From Phocaeicola coprophilus DSM 18228 = JCM 13818 (GTDB taxonomy: Bacteria > Bacteroidota > Bacteroidia > Bacteroidales > Bacteroidaceae): DNA of 33,099 bases. The DNA is taken from the NCBI RefSeq assembly GCF_000157915.1, contig NZ_EQ973632.1, positions 310,022-343,120 of the forward strand. Direction: 5' to 3'. The notes beneath the pieces were generated by a model, which ran no database searches, was not told the DNA's origin, and was given only the letters and a program-made list of their open reading frames with translations. Positions 1-7,284 of the stretch are shown here, piece by piece. Numbering within the stretch: the stretch's first letter is position 1; every line of letters begins with the position of its first letter. The position numbers and the translations under genes are program-made.

Positions 1-810
1 CATTTTGTGGGCAACTATGGAAATGCCTGGTGGAAACAGCGCGAAGAGTTTACAGCGTTCAACGGCCCGATTGTCTTTACGACCAACTGCATCGTTCCGC
101 CGCTGGAGAATGCCTCTTATAAGGAACGGATGTTCACGGCCAATTCGACAGGCTATCCCGGATGCAGACACATTGCTGCAGATGCCGATGGTCATAAGGA
201 TTTCTCGGAAGTTATCGCCCTGGCCAAACAGTGCCAGCCGCCCGTGGAACTGGAGCAGGGAGAGATTGTCGGCGGATTTGCCCACAATCAGGTGATGCAA
301 CTGGCCGACAAGGTAGTTGAGGCTGTAAAGAGTGGTGCCATCCGTAAGTTTGTGGTCATGGCCGGATGCGACGGACGCATGAAGAGCCGTGACTACTATG
401 CCGACTTTGCCCGGGCCCTTCCGGAAGATACGGTCATCCTGACGGCCGGTTGCGCAAAGTACCGTTACAACAAGCTTCCGTTGGGTGACATTCAGGGAAT
501 CCCCCGTGTGCTCGATGCCGGACAATGCAACGACAGCTACTCACTGGCCGTCATTGCCCTGAAACTGAAGGAAGTTTTCCAGTTGAATGATATCAACGAA
601 CTGCCCATCGTGTACAACATTGCCTGGTACGAGCAGAAAGCCGTCATTGTCCTGCTGGCCTTGCTGAGTCTGGGCGTAAAGCATATCCATCTGGGGCCCA
701 CCTTGCCGGCTTTCCTTTCACCCAATGTGGCCAAAGTGCTGGTTGAGCGGTTCGGCATCGGCGGCATTACTTCCCCTGACGAAGATCTGAAACGGTTCGG
801 AATCCTGTAA
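1..810 (+). CDS. hcp: Hybrid cluster protein (hydroxylamine reductase), C-terminal part
   Basis: The reading frame is open from the first base, so the true start lies outside the window; the GTG at 7 is internal. The visible 269 residues match the C-terminal half of the hybrid-cluster protein Hcp. The segments that carry the ligands of the 4Fe-2S-2O cluster are present: [25 protein letters not shown], and WYEQKAV with its glutamate. Members of the family reduce hydroxylamine or nitric oxide in the cytoplasm and are linked to nitrosative stress and anaerobic metabolism; the precise substrate here is inferred. The gene ends with TAA at 808-810, 61 bases before the pnuC-type gene, which has its own promoter-like box. 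Its own regulation cannot be seen. Confidence 0.95.
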   Translation, partial: HFVGNYGNAWWKQREEFTAFNGPIVFTTNCIVPPLENASYKERMFTANSTGYPGCRHIAADADGHKDFSEVIALAKQCQPPVELEQGEIVGGFAHNQVMQLADKVVEAVKSGAIRKFVVMAGCDGRMKSRDYYADFARALPEDTVILTAGCAKYRYNKLPLGDIQGIPRVLDAGQCNDSYSLAVIALKLKEVFQLNDINELPIVYNIAWYEQKAVIVLLALLSLGVKHIHLGPTLPAFLSPNVAKVLVERFGIGGITSPDEDLKRFGIL

Positions 811-867
811 GTGATCATTTTCTGTTGCAATAGGATGCAATTATCTCATCACTTCCCCTTATCTTTG
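811..867 (+). promoter_or_regulatory. Short intergenic region with nested dyad and -7 box for the pnu gene
   Basis: The box TATCTTTG at 860-867 fits the Bacteroidetes -7 consensus TAnnTTTG. It sits so close to the ATG at 872 that the transcript would be nearly leaderless. No good -33 TTTG is found at the usual distance. Upstream lies a nested dyad: GTGAT (811-815) with ATCAC (848-852), and inside it TTGCA (825-829) with TGCAA (836-840). This could end the hcp transcript or be an operator; there is no T-run. I found no TPP-riboswitch core in this gap. Confidence 0.4.
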
Positions 868-871
868 CATC

Positions 872-1468
872 ATGAATTATCTGGAACTGTTTGGAACCCT
901 CGTAGGGTTAGTCTATTTGTGGCTTGAATACCGGGCCAGTATTTATCTGTGGCTGGCATGTATCATAATGCCGGCCATCTATCTGGTAGTCTATTACCAG
1001 GCCGGACTCTATGCCGATTTCGGAATCAATGTCTATTACCTGATTGCTTCGGTCTACGGCTGGATTGTCTGGAGCAGAGGACGGAAAAAGCATGATGCAC
1101 AGCAGGAGGAAAAGGAAATCCCTATCACCCGCATGCCGTTCAGGAAGTATTTTCCTTTGACGGTGGTCTTTGTCCTGTGCTGGGTGTTCATAGCGTGGAT
1201 ACTGATTAAGTGGACAGACAGCAGCGTGCCCTGGACGGACAGTTTCACGACGGCCTTGAGCGTGATAGCCATGTGGATGCTGGCCCGCAAATATGTGGAG
1301 CAGTGGTGGGCCTGGATGATTGTGGACTGGGTATGTTGTGCCCTCTATATCTACAAGGAGCTGTATTTCACTTCAGCTTTGTATGGAGTGTATGCGATCG
1401 TCGCTTTCTTCGGATGGAGAAAATGGCTTTCATTGATGAAAACCGGATCACGAACTGAAAACAAATAA
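872..1468 (+). CDS. PnuC-family vitamin transporter, probably thiamine (PnuT-like)
   Basis: This is a 198-residue, very hydrophobic protein with about seven membrane segments and the PnuC-family features YGWIVWSRG (62-70) and WxxWxxxDW at residues 145-153. The family moves vitamins by facilitated diffusion across the inner membrane, and a cytoplasmic kinase traps them by phosphorylation. PnuC proper takes nicotinamide riboside. In Bacteroidetes a branch called PnuT takes thiamine and is usually encoded beside thiamine pyrophosphokinase, which is exactly the next gene here, 12 bases downstream. I therefore favour thiamine, but the motif position holding D (N in many riboside carriers) is only suggestive. 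No TonB-dependent thiamine receptor gene is in view. The ATG start follows a -7 box directly. Confidence 0.9.
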   Translation: MNYLELFGTLVGLVYLWLEYRASIYLWLACIIMPAIYLVVYYQAGLYADFGINVYYLIASVYGWIVWSRGRKKHDAQQEEKEIPITRMPFRKYFPLTVVFVLCWVFIAWILIKWTDSSVPWTDSFTTALSVIAMWMLARKYVEQWWAWMIVDWVCCALYIYKELYFTSALYGVYAIVAFFGWRKWLSLMKTGSRTENK

Positions 1469-1480
1469 TCAGCTGGCAAT

Positions 1481-2131
1481 ATGGAGAAGAATAAATCAGG
1501 GATATATCTTGCTATACCCGAAGCCGTAGTTGTAGGGAACGGAGAGTTTCCATCGCATCCGTTTCCTCTGTCCGTTCTGGATCAGGCACCTTGTGTGGTG
1601 TGTTGCGATGGAGGAGCGAATGCGCTGGTAGAAAGCGGACGTCTGCCTGACTGGATTGTAGGCGACGGAGACTCTCTCTCGGAAGAGAACCGGATTCGTT
1701 TTCAGGACCGCATTCATCGCATTCCGGATCAGGAAACGAACGACCAGACGAAGGCTGTTTCCTTTTTGGCTTCGCAGGGCATACGCCGGATTGCCATTTT
1801 GGGAGCAACAGGTAAACGGGAAGATCATACGCTGGGCAATATCAGTCTGCTTATGGAGTATCAGCAGATGGGGCTGGAAGTGGTGATGCTGACGGATTAC
1901 GGTTTCTTTACTCCGGCTGCAGATACACAGACCTTTGCCGGATTCCCGCACCAGCAGGTGTCCGTCTTCAATTTTGATGCGGTGCAGTTGCGGAGCGAAG
2001 GATTGAAATATCCGATCTATGACTTCCGGTATTGGTGGCAGGGAACCCTGAATGAGGTGGAAGGCGATTCGTTTCGGATTATGGCGAAAGGGCATTATCT
2101 GGTTTATCGCACTTATGAGGCGAAGGAGTAA
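1481..2131 (+). CDS. Thiamine pyrophosphokinase
   Basis: This 216-residue cytoplasmic enzyme transfers pyrophosphate from ATP to thiamine, giving the cofactor TPP. Family motifs are clear: CDGGAN (42-47), GDGDS (61-65, the acidic metal/ATP site), NDQTKA (87-92) and GATGKREDHTLGN (108-120). The C-terminal third is the TPK thiamine-binding beta domain. Length is typical for the bacterial TPK family. It is co-directional with the PnuC-type transporter 12 bases upstream and should share its transcript, so import and trapping are coupled. The island that follows starts right after this gene, so the operon probably ends here, although no clear hairpin terminator is seen. Confidence 0.93.
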   Translation: MEKNKSGIYLAIPEAVVVGNGEFPSHPFPLSVLDQAPCVVCCDGGANALVESGRLPDWIVGDGDSLSEENRIRFQDRIHRIPDQETNDQTKAVSFLASQGIRRIAILGATGKREDHTLGNISLLMEYQQMGLEVVMLTDYGFFTPAADTQTFAGFPHQQVSVFNFDAVQLRSEGLKYPIYDFRYWWQGTLNEVEGDSFRIMAKGHYLVYRTYEAKE

Positions 2132-2220
2132 TCATTGTTGCTACATGGATTTGTCGGGTTGGCAAAACAGTTTTATTGAATTCTACCATCATTAATTTAT
2201 TATATATTTAAAGATAATAG

Positions 2221-2228
2221 TATATTTG
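2221..2228 (+). promoter_or_regulatory. -7 box of the defence operon promoter
   Basis: TATATTTG matches TAnnTTTG exactly. A weak -33 element, TTTA at 2196-2199, lies 21 bases upstream inside a strongly AT-rich stretch. Transcription would start near 2235 and give a leader of about 160 bases ahead of the GIY-YIG gene. It is the only convincing promoter I see for the seven-gene block that follows. Confidence 0.5.
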
Positions 2229-2242
2229 TCAGGCATAATGTA

Positions 2243-2290
2243 ATGGTTATGGAACGCAAGCCTTGGAATCATATTAAAGTTATTTTGTGA
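2243..2290 (+). CDS. Tiny leader ORF 1 (15 codons)
   Basis: ATG at 2243 opens 15 codons starting MVMERKPW and ending with TGA at 2288-2290. The stop shares its A with the ATG of the next tiny ORF (TGATG), which is typical of translational coupling. It lies just downstream of the predicted transcription start. It may be a leader peptide, a decayed gene fragment, or chance; I recognise no homologue. Confidence 0.2.
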   Translation: MVMERKPWNHIKVIL

Positions 2291-2373
2291 TGAAAAATAA
2301 AGCTGATAAATACTCCACGCCTCGATGTGGAAATGTTGATACAGATGGCTTAAAGCTTGGACGTAAAGATTGA
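2290..2373 (+). CDS. Tiny leader ORF 2 (27 codons)
   Basis: ATG at 2290 opens 27 codons, beginning MKNKADKYSTPRCG and ending in LGRKD, with TGA at 2371-2373, 24 bases before the GIY-YIG start. The peptide is polar and basic. A small dyad, TCCAC with GTGGA around 2320-2337, lies inside it. The TGATG overlap with the previous ORF is the main argument that it could be translated. Function is unknown; it may equally be a remnant. Confidence 0.25.
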   Translation: MKNKADKYSTPRCGNVDTDGLKLGRKD

Positions 2374-2397
2374 TGATTTACTAAGAATCGAGTAATT

Positions 2398-3069
2398 ATG
2401 GAAAAAGAGACTGGTTATGTATATATATTGACAAATCCGAGTTTTAGAGAAGATTGGGTTAAGATCGGTAAAAGTTCACGTCCTGTGGATGTTAGAAGCA
2501 AAGAACTTGACAATACAGCCGTACCTTTGCCTTTTGAGATTTATGCGACTCTCAAGACCTCTAAATATGCTAAGGTTGAGAAACAAATACATAAGCAAAT
2601 TGATCGCCTGACAGATCTGCGTATAAGGCAGAATCGTGAATTTTTTAATATAGCCCCGTCTGTTGCTTTGGACATTATGCGGGATATAGCTGATTTACTT
2701 GATGACGCCGAGCTATATGTGTATGTTGATGGAAAGCCTGTTGTCAGCAAAAGTAAAGATGAGGATAAGAAGATAGAAGCAGAATCTAAAGAAAAACAAC
2801 GCAAAACTCAAAAGCCTCCGTTTAAGTTTCATATGATAGGCTTGAATGTGGGAGATACAATCATTTTTGATGCACTTCAGATTCCTGTCAGAATAGCCAG
2901 TGATGATAAGATTGAGTATGATGGCCGTCTGTATAGTCTCTCTGCATTTACAGCTAATTTTCTGCCAGAAGAAAAGCAAAACGCATCGGGAGCATACCAA
3001 GGTCCTAAATATTTCAGTTATAATGGTAAGGTATTGAGTGATTTGAGAAAGGAAAAGGAACAGCATTAA
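2398..3069 (+). CDS. GIY-YIG nuclease-family protein (T5orf172/Mug113 type)
   Basis: This 223-residue protein has an N-terminal GIY-YIG domain of the T5orf172/Mug113 kind at about 6-95: GYVYIL (6-11), VKIGKS (21-26), arginine R33, glutamate E61 with H65, and REFF (80-83). After a charged lysine/glutamate linker (about 115-140) comes a separate C-terminal domain (about 142-220), rich in VGD, YDGRLYSLSAF and SGAYQGPKYF segments, which I cannot name firmly. GIY-YIG domains cut DNA with one metal ion; this subgroup is often found beside restriction systems. It is the first gene of the block, 14 bases before hsdM, so a job in the same defence system is likely but not shown. Confidence 0.8.
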   Translation: MEKETGYVYILTNPSFREDWVKIGKSSRPVDVRSKELDNTAVPLPFEIYATLKTSKYAKVEKQIHKQIDRLTDLRIRQNREFFNIAPSVALDIMRDIADLLDDAELYVYVDGKPVVSKSKDEDKKIEAESKEKQRKTQKPPFKFHMIGLNVGDTIIFDALQIPVRIASDDKIEYDGRLYSLSAFTANFLPEEKQNASGAYQGPKYFSYNGKVLSDLRKEKEQH

Positions 3070-3083
3070 AAAGTAAATTATAT

Positions 3084-5006
3084 ATGATAAATATACGAAA
3101 ACTTGAAGCGGAACTTTGGGAATCGGCTGACCTATTGAGACAAGGCAGCAAACTGACAAGTAACCAGTATTGCATGCCCGTCTTGGCTTTGCTGTTTCTT
3201 CGTTATGCTTATAGCAGGTATAAATTGGTGGAAGCAGAGATATTGAAAGATCGTCCTTCGCGTGGAGGAAGAGTAATGCCTGTTGAACCAAGCGATTTTG
3301 AAGCAAAAAGCGCACTTTATCTTCCTCGGGAAGCTCAGTTTGATTTTCTTGTCAATTTGCCGGACAATATCACTTCTGCCGGACTGAGAAATAAGGACGG
3401 ACAGCCGGTGAATTCATTGGGTGAAGCCGTAAACAATGCAATGCAACTGGTGGAAGAGCAAAGCGAACAGCTTACAGGTGTATTGCCAAAAACATATACG
3501 ATATTCGCCGATGATTTGCTCCGTGAATTGCTGCGCATTTTCAATAATAAGACCATTGATGAAATAGGAGGTGACATTATAGGCCGAATTTACGAATACT
3601 TTCTTTCAAAATTTGCAAAGGCTGTAGCCAGCGACGATGGGGTTTTCTTCACGCCGAAGTCTTTGGTGAAAATGCTGGTCAATGTGCTGGAACCGGAACA
3701 AGGCGTAATGTTCGATCCTGCATGCGGTTCGGGCGGTATGTTTGTTCAGACCGGTGATTTTGTAAATGCGGCAGGAATGAACGCCAATACGCAGATGACA
3801 TTCTTTGGTCAGGAAAAAGTGGAATACAACGCCCAGCTCTGTCTGATGAATATGGCTGTTCATGGTCTTAACGGACGTATTGTGTCGGGCGATGAAGCCA
3901 ATTCGTTCTATCATGATGCGTTCAATCTCGCAGGCAAATGCGATTATGTGATAGCCAATCCTCCTTTCAATGTGGATAAGGTAAAATCGGAGTCGGCTTT
4001 CAATGCGGGACGCCTTCCTTTCGGACTGCCTGGTGTCAATGCCAAAACCAAGGAGGTGGGCAATGCCAATTATCTTTGGATTAATTATTTTTACGCTTAT
4101 CTGAATGAGCGTGGACGTGCCGGCTTCGTCATGGCAAGTTCAGCTACCGATAGTTCCAACAAGGACCGCGACATCAGGGAACAGCTGGTAAAGACCGGAC
4201 ATGTGGATGTAATGGTCAGCGTAGGGAACAACTTTTTCTACACATTGTCATTGCCTTGTTCTCTGTGGTTTTTCGACAAGGCTAAACGGGAAGAAAACCG
4301 CGATAAGGTGCTTTTTATAGATGCCCGTAAATATTATACTGTTGTTGACCGCACTCTGAACGAATGGACTGAATGGCAGCTGCTCAATTTACAGGCAATC
4401 GTCCATCTTTACCGTGGAGAAACAGATAAATATCAGGCATTATTGGAAAAATACAACCAGACTATCAGCGAGGCCGTAAATTCTATTTCGGAAGAATCTC
4501 TGTCATTTTTTCCCCTCCTTGACAGCGAAACTGCCGGTCAGTTCAACAGTTCATTGACATGGCTTAACAGTCCGTGGAACAATTATGATGAATTATCCAG
4601 GAATTTGAACGGACAGATAGAGCAAACCAAGAGTTGCGTCAGGTTGGCGGAAGAAAGGCTGAAAAAGCGTGAACTAAAACCCATGAGGCTGGCAGGAGAT
4701 AAATTCTGCAAAGTTCTTGAGGAAATTCTGACGATTATAGAAGAACACGAATGGCTGACTGGAAAATTCGGTAAAGGCGAGTATAACGACATTGCCGGTC
4801 TCTGTAAGATTGCCACACTGGCCGAAATCGAAGAAAAGAACTATTCGCTCACGCCGGGTGCCTACGTGGGTGTTCCGGAGGCAGAAGACGACGGTGTGGA
4901 TTTTCACGAACGTATGAATGAAATTCATGCGGAACTGGCAAAACTTCATGAAGAAGCAAACGTGCTTATGAAGGGAATATTAAATGACTGGGAGAAGCTG
5001 AAATGA
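3084..5006 (+). CDS. hsdM: Type I restriction-modification DNA methyltransferase subunit
   Basis: This 640-residue HsdM transfers methyl from S-adenosylmethionine to the N6 of adenine in the site chosen by HsdS. It has an N-terminal helical HsdM domain (about 5-160), then the methylase core: FFTPKSLV (188-195), the SAM-binding DPACGSGGMF (211-220) and the catalytic NPPF (292-295). The C-terminal 150 residues are rich in charged helices, suited to contact HsdS. Length is somewhat above the usual 500-550, as in the longer N-6 DNA methylase subfamily. The ATGA at 5003-5006 overlaps its stop with the start of fic, so the two are translationally coupled. Confidence 0.95.
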   Translation: MINIRKLEAELWESADLLRQGSKLTSNQYCMPVLALLFLRYAYSRYKLVEAEILKDRPSRGGRVMPVEPSDFEAKSALYLPREAQFDFLVNLPDNITSAGLRNKDGQPVNSLGEAVNNAMQLVEEQSEQLTGVLPKTYTIFADDLLRELLRIFNNKTIDEIGGDIIGRIYEYFLSKFAKAVASDDGVFFTPKSLVKMLVNVLEPEQGVMFDPACGSGGMFVQTGDFVNAAGMNANTQMTFFGQEKVEYNAQLCLMNMAVHGLNGRIVSGDEANSFYHDAFNLAGKCDYVIANPPFNVDKVKSESAFNAGRLPFGLPGVNAKTKEVGNANYLWINYFYAYLNERGRAGFVMASSATDSSNKDRDIREQLVKTGHVDVMVSVGNNFFYTLSLPCSLWFFDKAKREENRDKVLFIDARKYYTVVDRTLNEWTEWQLLNLQAIVHLYRGETDKYQALLEKYNQTISEAVNSISEESLSFFPLLDSETAGQFNSSLTWLNSPWNNYDELSRNLNGQIEQTKSCVRLAEERLKKRELKPMRLAGDKFCKVLEEILTIIEEHEWLTGKFGKGEYNDIAGLCKIATLAEIEEKNYSLTPGAYVGVPEAEDDGVDFHERMNEIHAELAKLHEEANVLMKGILNDWEKLK

Positions 5007-6058
5007 GTATGAACCATAAGATAGAAACATTGCTTTCCCTGCTGGATGAATATAAGGCATTGGGCATTGCGGAGCAGATAGACTACAACAAGTTCTATCT
5101 GTATTCCCTTATTACCCATTCCACAGCCATTGAGGGCAGCACAGTCACTGAAATAGAGAACCAGTTGCTTTTCGATGAAGGTATCACGGCAAAAGGCCGC
5201 AGCCTGCAGGAGCAGATGATGAATCTGGATTTGAAAGCGGCATACGAACAGTCAATGAAGCTTGCCAAGGCGCATGCTGATTTTTCTGTCGATATGCTAA
5301 AAGGCTTGTCTGCTTTGGTGATGAAAAACACAGGTGGAGAATATAACACAGCAAGCGGTAGTTTTGACTCGTCGAAGGGAGAATTGCGTTTGCTTGGTGT
5401 TACAGCCGGTGTAGGAGGAAGTTCCTATATGAATTTCCGGAAAGTTCCTGCCAAATTGGAGGAGTTTTGCCAATATATAAACAGTCAGCGAAAGGAACTG
5501 CTGAGTACAGACGATGCAATCTCCAAATATAGGCTTAGTTTTGAAGCTCATTACCAGCTTGTCACCATTCATCCTTGGGTAGACGGAAACGGACGCATGT
5601 CAAGGCTGGTGATGAATCATCTGCAATATGAATTCGGTCTGATTCCTTCGAAAGTAGTCAAGGATGATAAGGCAGAATATATCCAGTCGCTTATGGATGC
5701 ACGAGAACAGGAAACGCTTTTTCCTTTCTATGAATTTATGTTCGACGAACATATTCAGAACATAAGTAAAGAGATTGAAGCATACAAGAAGTCACAGGCT
5801 GCTGACCTGATAAAACCGGTATCTGACCCGATAAATGATATATCTGACCCGATAACAGAACGCTTGTATCAGGCTATTCTAAAGAATAATAAACTGAATT
5901 ATGCTGAATATGGAGCGTTGTTGGGTGTATCGGAAGCAACTATCAAACGCCGTTTGGGTGAGTTGAGGAAAGTTGGGATGATTGTGCGTATGGGTAGTAA
6001 TAAGAGCGGATATTGGGAAGTGGTAAGTTTGAAGGATAGAAAGGAGGAAAAGGTATGA
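5003..6058 (+). CDS. Fic-family protein embedded between hsdM and hsdS
   Basis: This 351-residue protein has the Fic active site HPWVDGNGR (190-198), a close match to HPFx[D/E]GNGR, so it should be able to move AMP or a related nucleotide group onto a protein. An N-terminal inhibitory motif of the (S/T)xxxE(G/N) type is visible as STAIEG (40-45), which marks a self-inhibited class II Fic. A two-copy heptad SDPINDI/SDPITER (274-287) links to a C-terminal winged-helix-like DNA-binding region (about 290-342). It overlaps hsdM by ATGA and hsdS by ATGA, so its production is tied to both. Its target is unknown; it could regulate the R-M complex or act as a toxin. Confidence 0.92.
   Translation: MSMNHKIETLLSLLDEYKALGIAEQIDYNKFYLYSLITHSTAIEGSTVTEIENQLLFDEGITAKGRSLQEQMMNLDLKAAYEQSMKLAKAHADFSVDMLKGLSALVMKNTGGEYNTASGSFDSSKGELRLLGVTAGVGGSSYMNFRKVPAKLEEFCQYINSQRKELLSTDDAISKYRLSFEAHYQLVTIHPWVDGNGRMSRLVMNHLQYEFGLIPSKVVKDDKAEYIQSLMDAREQETLFPFYEFMFDEHIQNISKEIEAYKKSQAADLIKPVSDPINDISDPITERLYQAILKNNKLNYAEYGALLGVSEATIKRRLGELRKVGMIVRMGSNKSGYWEVVSLKDRKEEKV
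5821..5855 (+). repeat. 21-bp direct repeat inside fic
   Basis: ATCTGACCCGATAA occurs at 5821-5834 and again at 5842-5855, exactly 21 bases apart, so the unit is seven codons (SDPINDI, SDPITER). It encodes the linker between the Fic core and the helix-turn-helix region. Copy number could change by slippage without breaking the frame. Confidence 0.8.
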
Positions 6059-7266
6059 GTGAATGGAAGAAAGTGAAGTTGGGAAAATTATGTGATATCA
6101 CTTCTAGTAAAAGATGTTTGGCATCTGAGAGAAGTAATAATGGTATACCTTTTTATTGTTCAAAAGAAATAATTCTTTTAGAAAAAGGTGAAGAAATTAG
6201 AGATTCTGATTACATACCTATAGAATTATATTTATCCATTAAAGAAAAATATGGAGTACCTATAACTGGAGATTTACTTTTAACAACAAGAGGAACAAAT
6301 GGCATTCCTTATATTTATAAAAAACATGATTGTTTTTATTTCGCAGACGGAAATCTCTCTTGGTTTAAAAATTTCAAATCTGATCTTGATGTTAAATATT
6401 TATATTATTGGTTTAAATCAGATACTGGGAAACATATTATTGATTCTATTGCAAAAGGAACAGCACAAAAGGCAATACCTATTGATGGGTTACGTAATAT
6501 AAATATTTCTATTCCATCAATTCGTGTTCAATGTAAAATATCTGAAATCCTTTCTCATTACGATACATTGATAGAAAACTACCAAAAACAGATTAAGTTA
6601 TTGGAAGAATCAGCACAGCGTCTTTATAAAGAATGGTTTGTTGATTTACGTTTTCCAGGGTATGAGAATACTAAGATTGTGGATGGGGTGCCGGAAGGAT
6701 GGGAGAAGAAAGAAATTAATGAATTTATATCAATATTGAGTGGATATGCTTTTAAAAGTTCCTCTTTTGTAGAAGATGGAGATTATAAAATAGTAACGAT
6801 AAAAAATGTACAAGATGGTTTTTTTGATGGGAAAAATTTAAGTCATATAAGAGAAATACCCAATAAAATGCCAAAACATTGTTTTTTAACTACAGGTGAT
6901 TTACTACTATCCTTGACAGGAAATATAGGACGAGTTTGTATGGTTATTGGTAATAACTATTTACTAAATCAACGAGTTGCTAAAATTGAATCAGTTTTTC
7001 CGGCTTTTGCCTATTGTTTATTTAGAAGTGAAAATTTGTTCACTTCGATAAATAATTTAGCGAATGGAGCAGCTCAGCAGAATGTTAGTCCAATAAAGAT
7101 TGGTACATTGAAGATAGTAGTAAATAATGAAATAATCTCTAAATTTGAGAAGGTTGTAGGTAATATACGAAACCAGATATTAGTATTGTATTCTCAAATT
7201 GAAGAACTTACCGAAGCCCGTGACCGCCTGCTTCCCAAGCTGATGAGTGGAGAAATAGAAATATAA
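6055..7266 (+). CDS. hsdS: Type I restriction-modification specificity subunit
   Basis: This 403-residue HsdS has the standard two-half layout: target-recognition domain 1 (about 1-150), a coiled-coil spacer with ISEILSHYDTLIENYQKQ and KLLEESAQRLYKEWF (about 163-196), target-recognition domain 2 (about 215-360), and a second conserved coiled coil ending in ARDRLLPKLMSGEIEI. The subunit reads the bipartite DNA target for both methylation and cutting. It overlaps fic by ATGA at 6055-6058. The recognition domains are visibly more AT-rich than hsdM, as expected for fast-exchanging segments. I saw no second partial hsdS or recombinase nearby, so no phase-variable shuffling is evident. Confidence 0.94.
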   Translation: MSEWKKVKLGKLCDITSSKRCLASERSNNGIPFYCSKEIILLEKGEEIRDSDYIPIELYLSIKEKYGVPITGDLLLTTRGTNGIPYIYKKHDCFYFADGNLSWFKNFKSDLDVKYLYYWFKSDTGKHIIDSIAKGTAQKAIPIDGLRNINISIPSIRVQCKISEILSHYDTLIENYQKQIKLLEESAQRLYKEWFVDLRFPGYENTKIVDGVPEGWEKKEINEFISILSGYAFKSSSFVEDGDYKIVTIKNVQDGFFDGKNLSHIREIPNKMPKHCFLTTGDLLLSLTGNIGRVCMVIGNNYLLNQRVAKIESVFPAFAYCLFRSENLFTSINNLANGAAQQNVSPIKIGTLKIVVNNEIISKFEKVVGNIRNQILVLYSQIEELTEARDRLLPKLMSGEIEI

Positions 7267-7284
7267 ACCTAAAATAGAAACAAT

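Noticed and set aside
811-871. TPP riboswitch before the pnu gene
   Set aside because: The gap is only 61 bases and lacks the conserved CTGAGA-type core; it is too short for the fold.
6055-7266. Phase-variable, shuffling hsdS
   Set aside because: No second hsdS fragment, inverted repeats or tyrosine recombinase was seen in the window.
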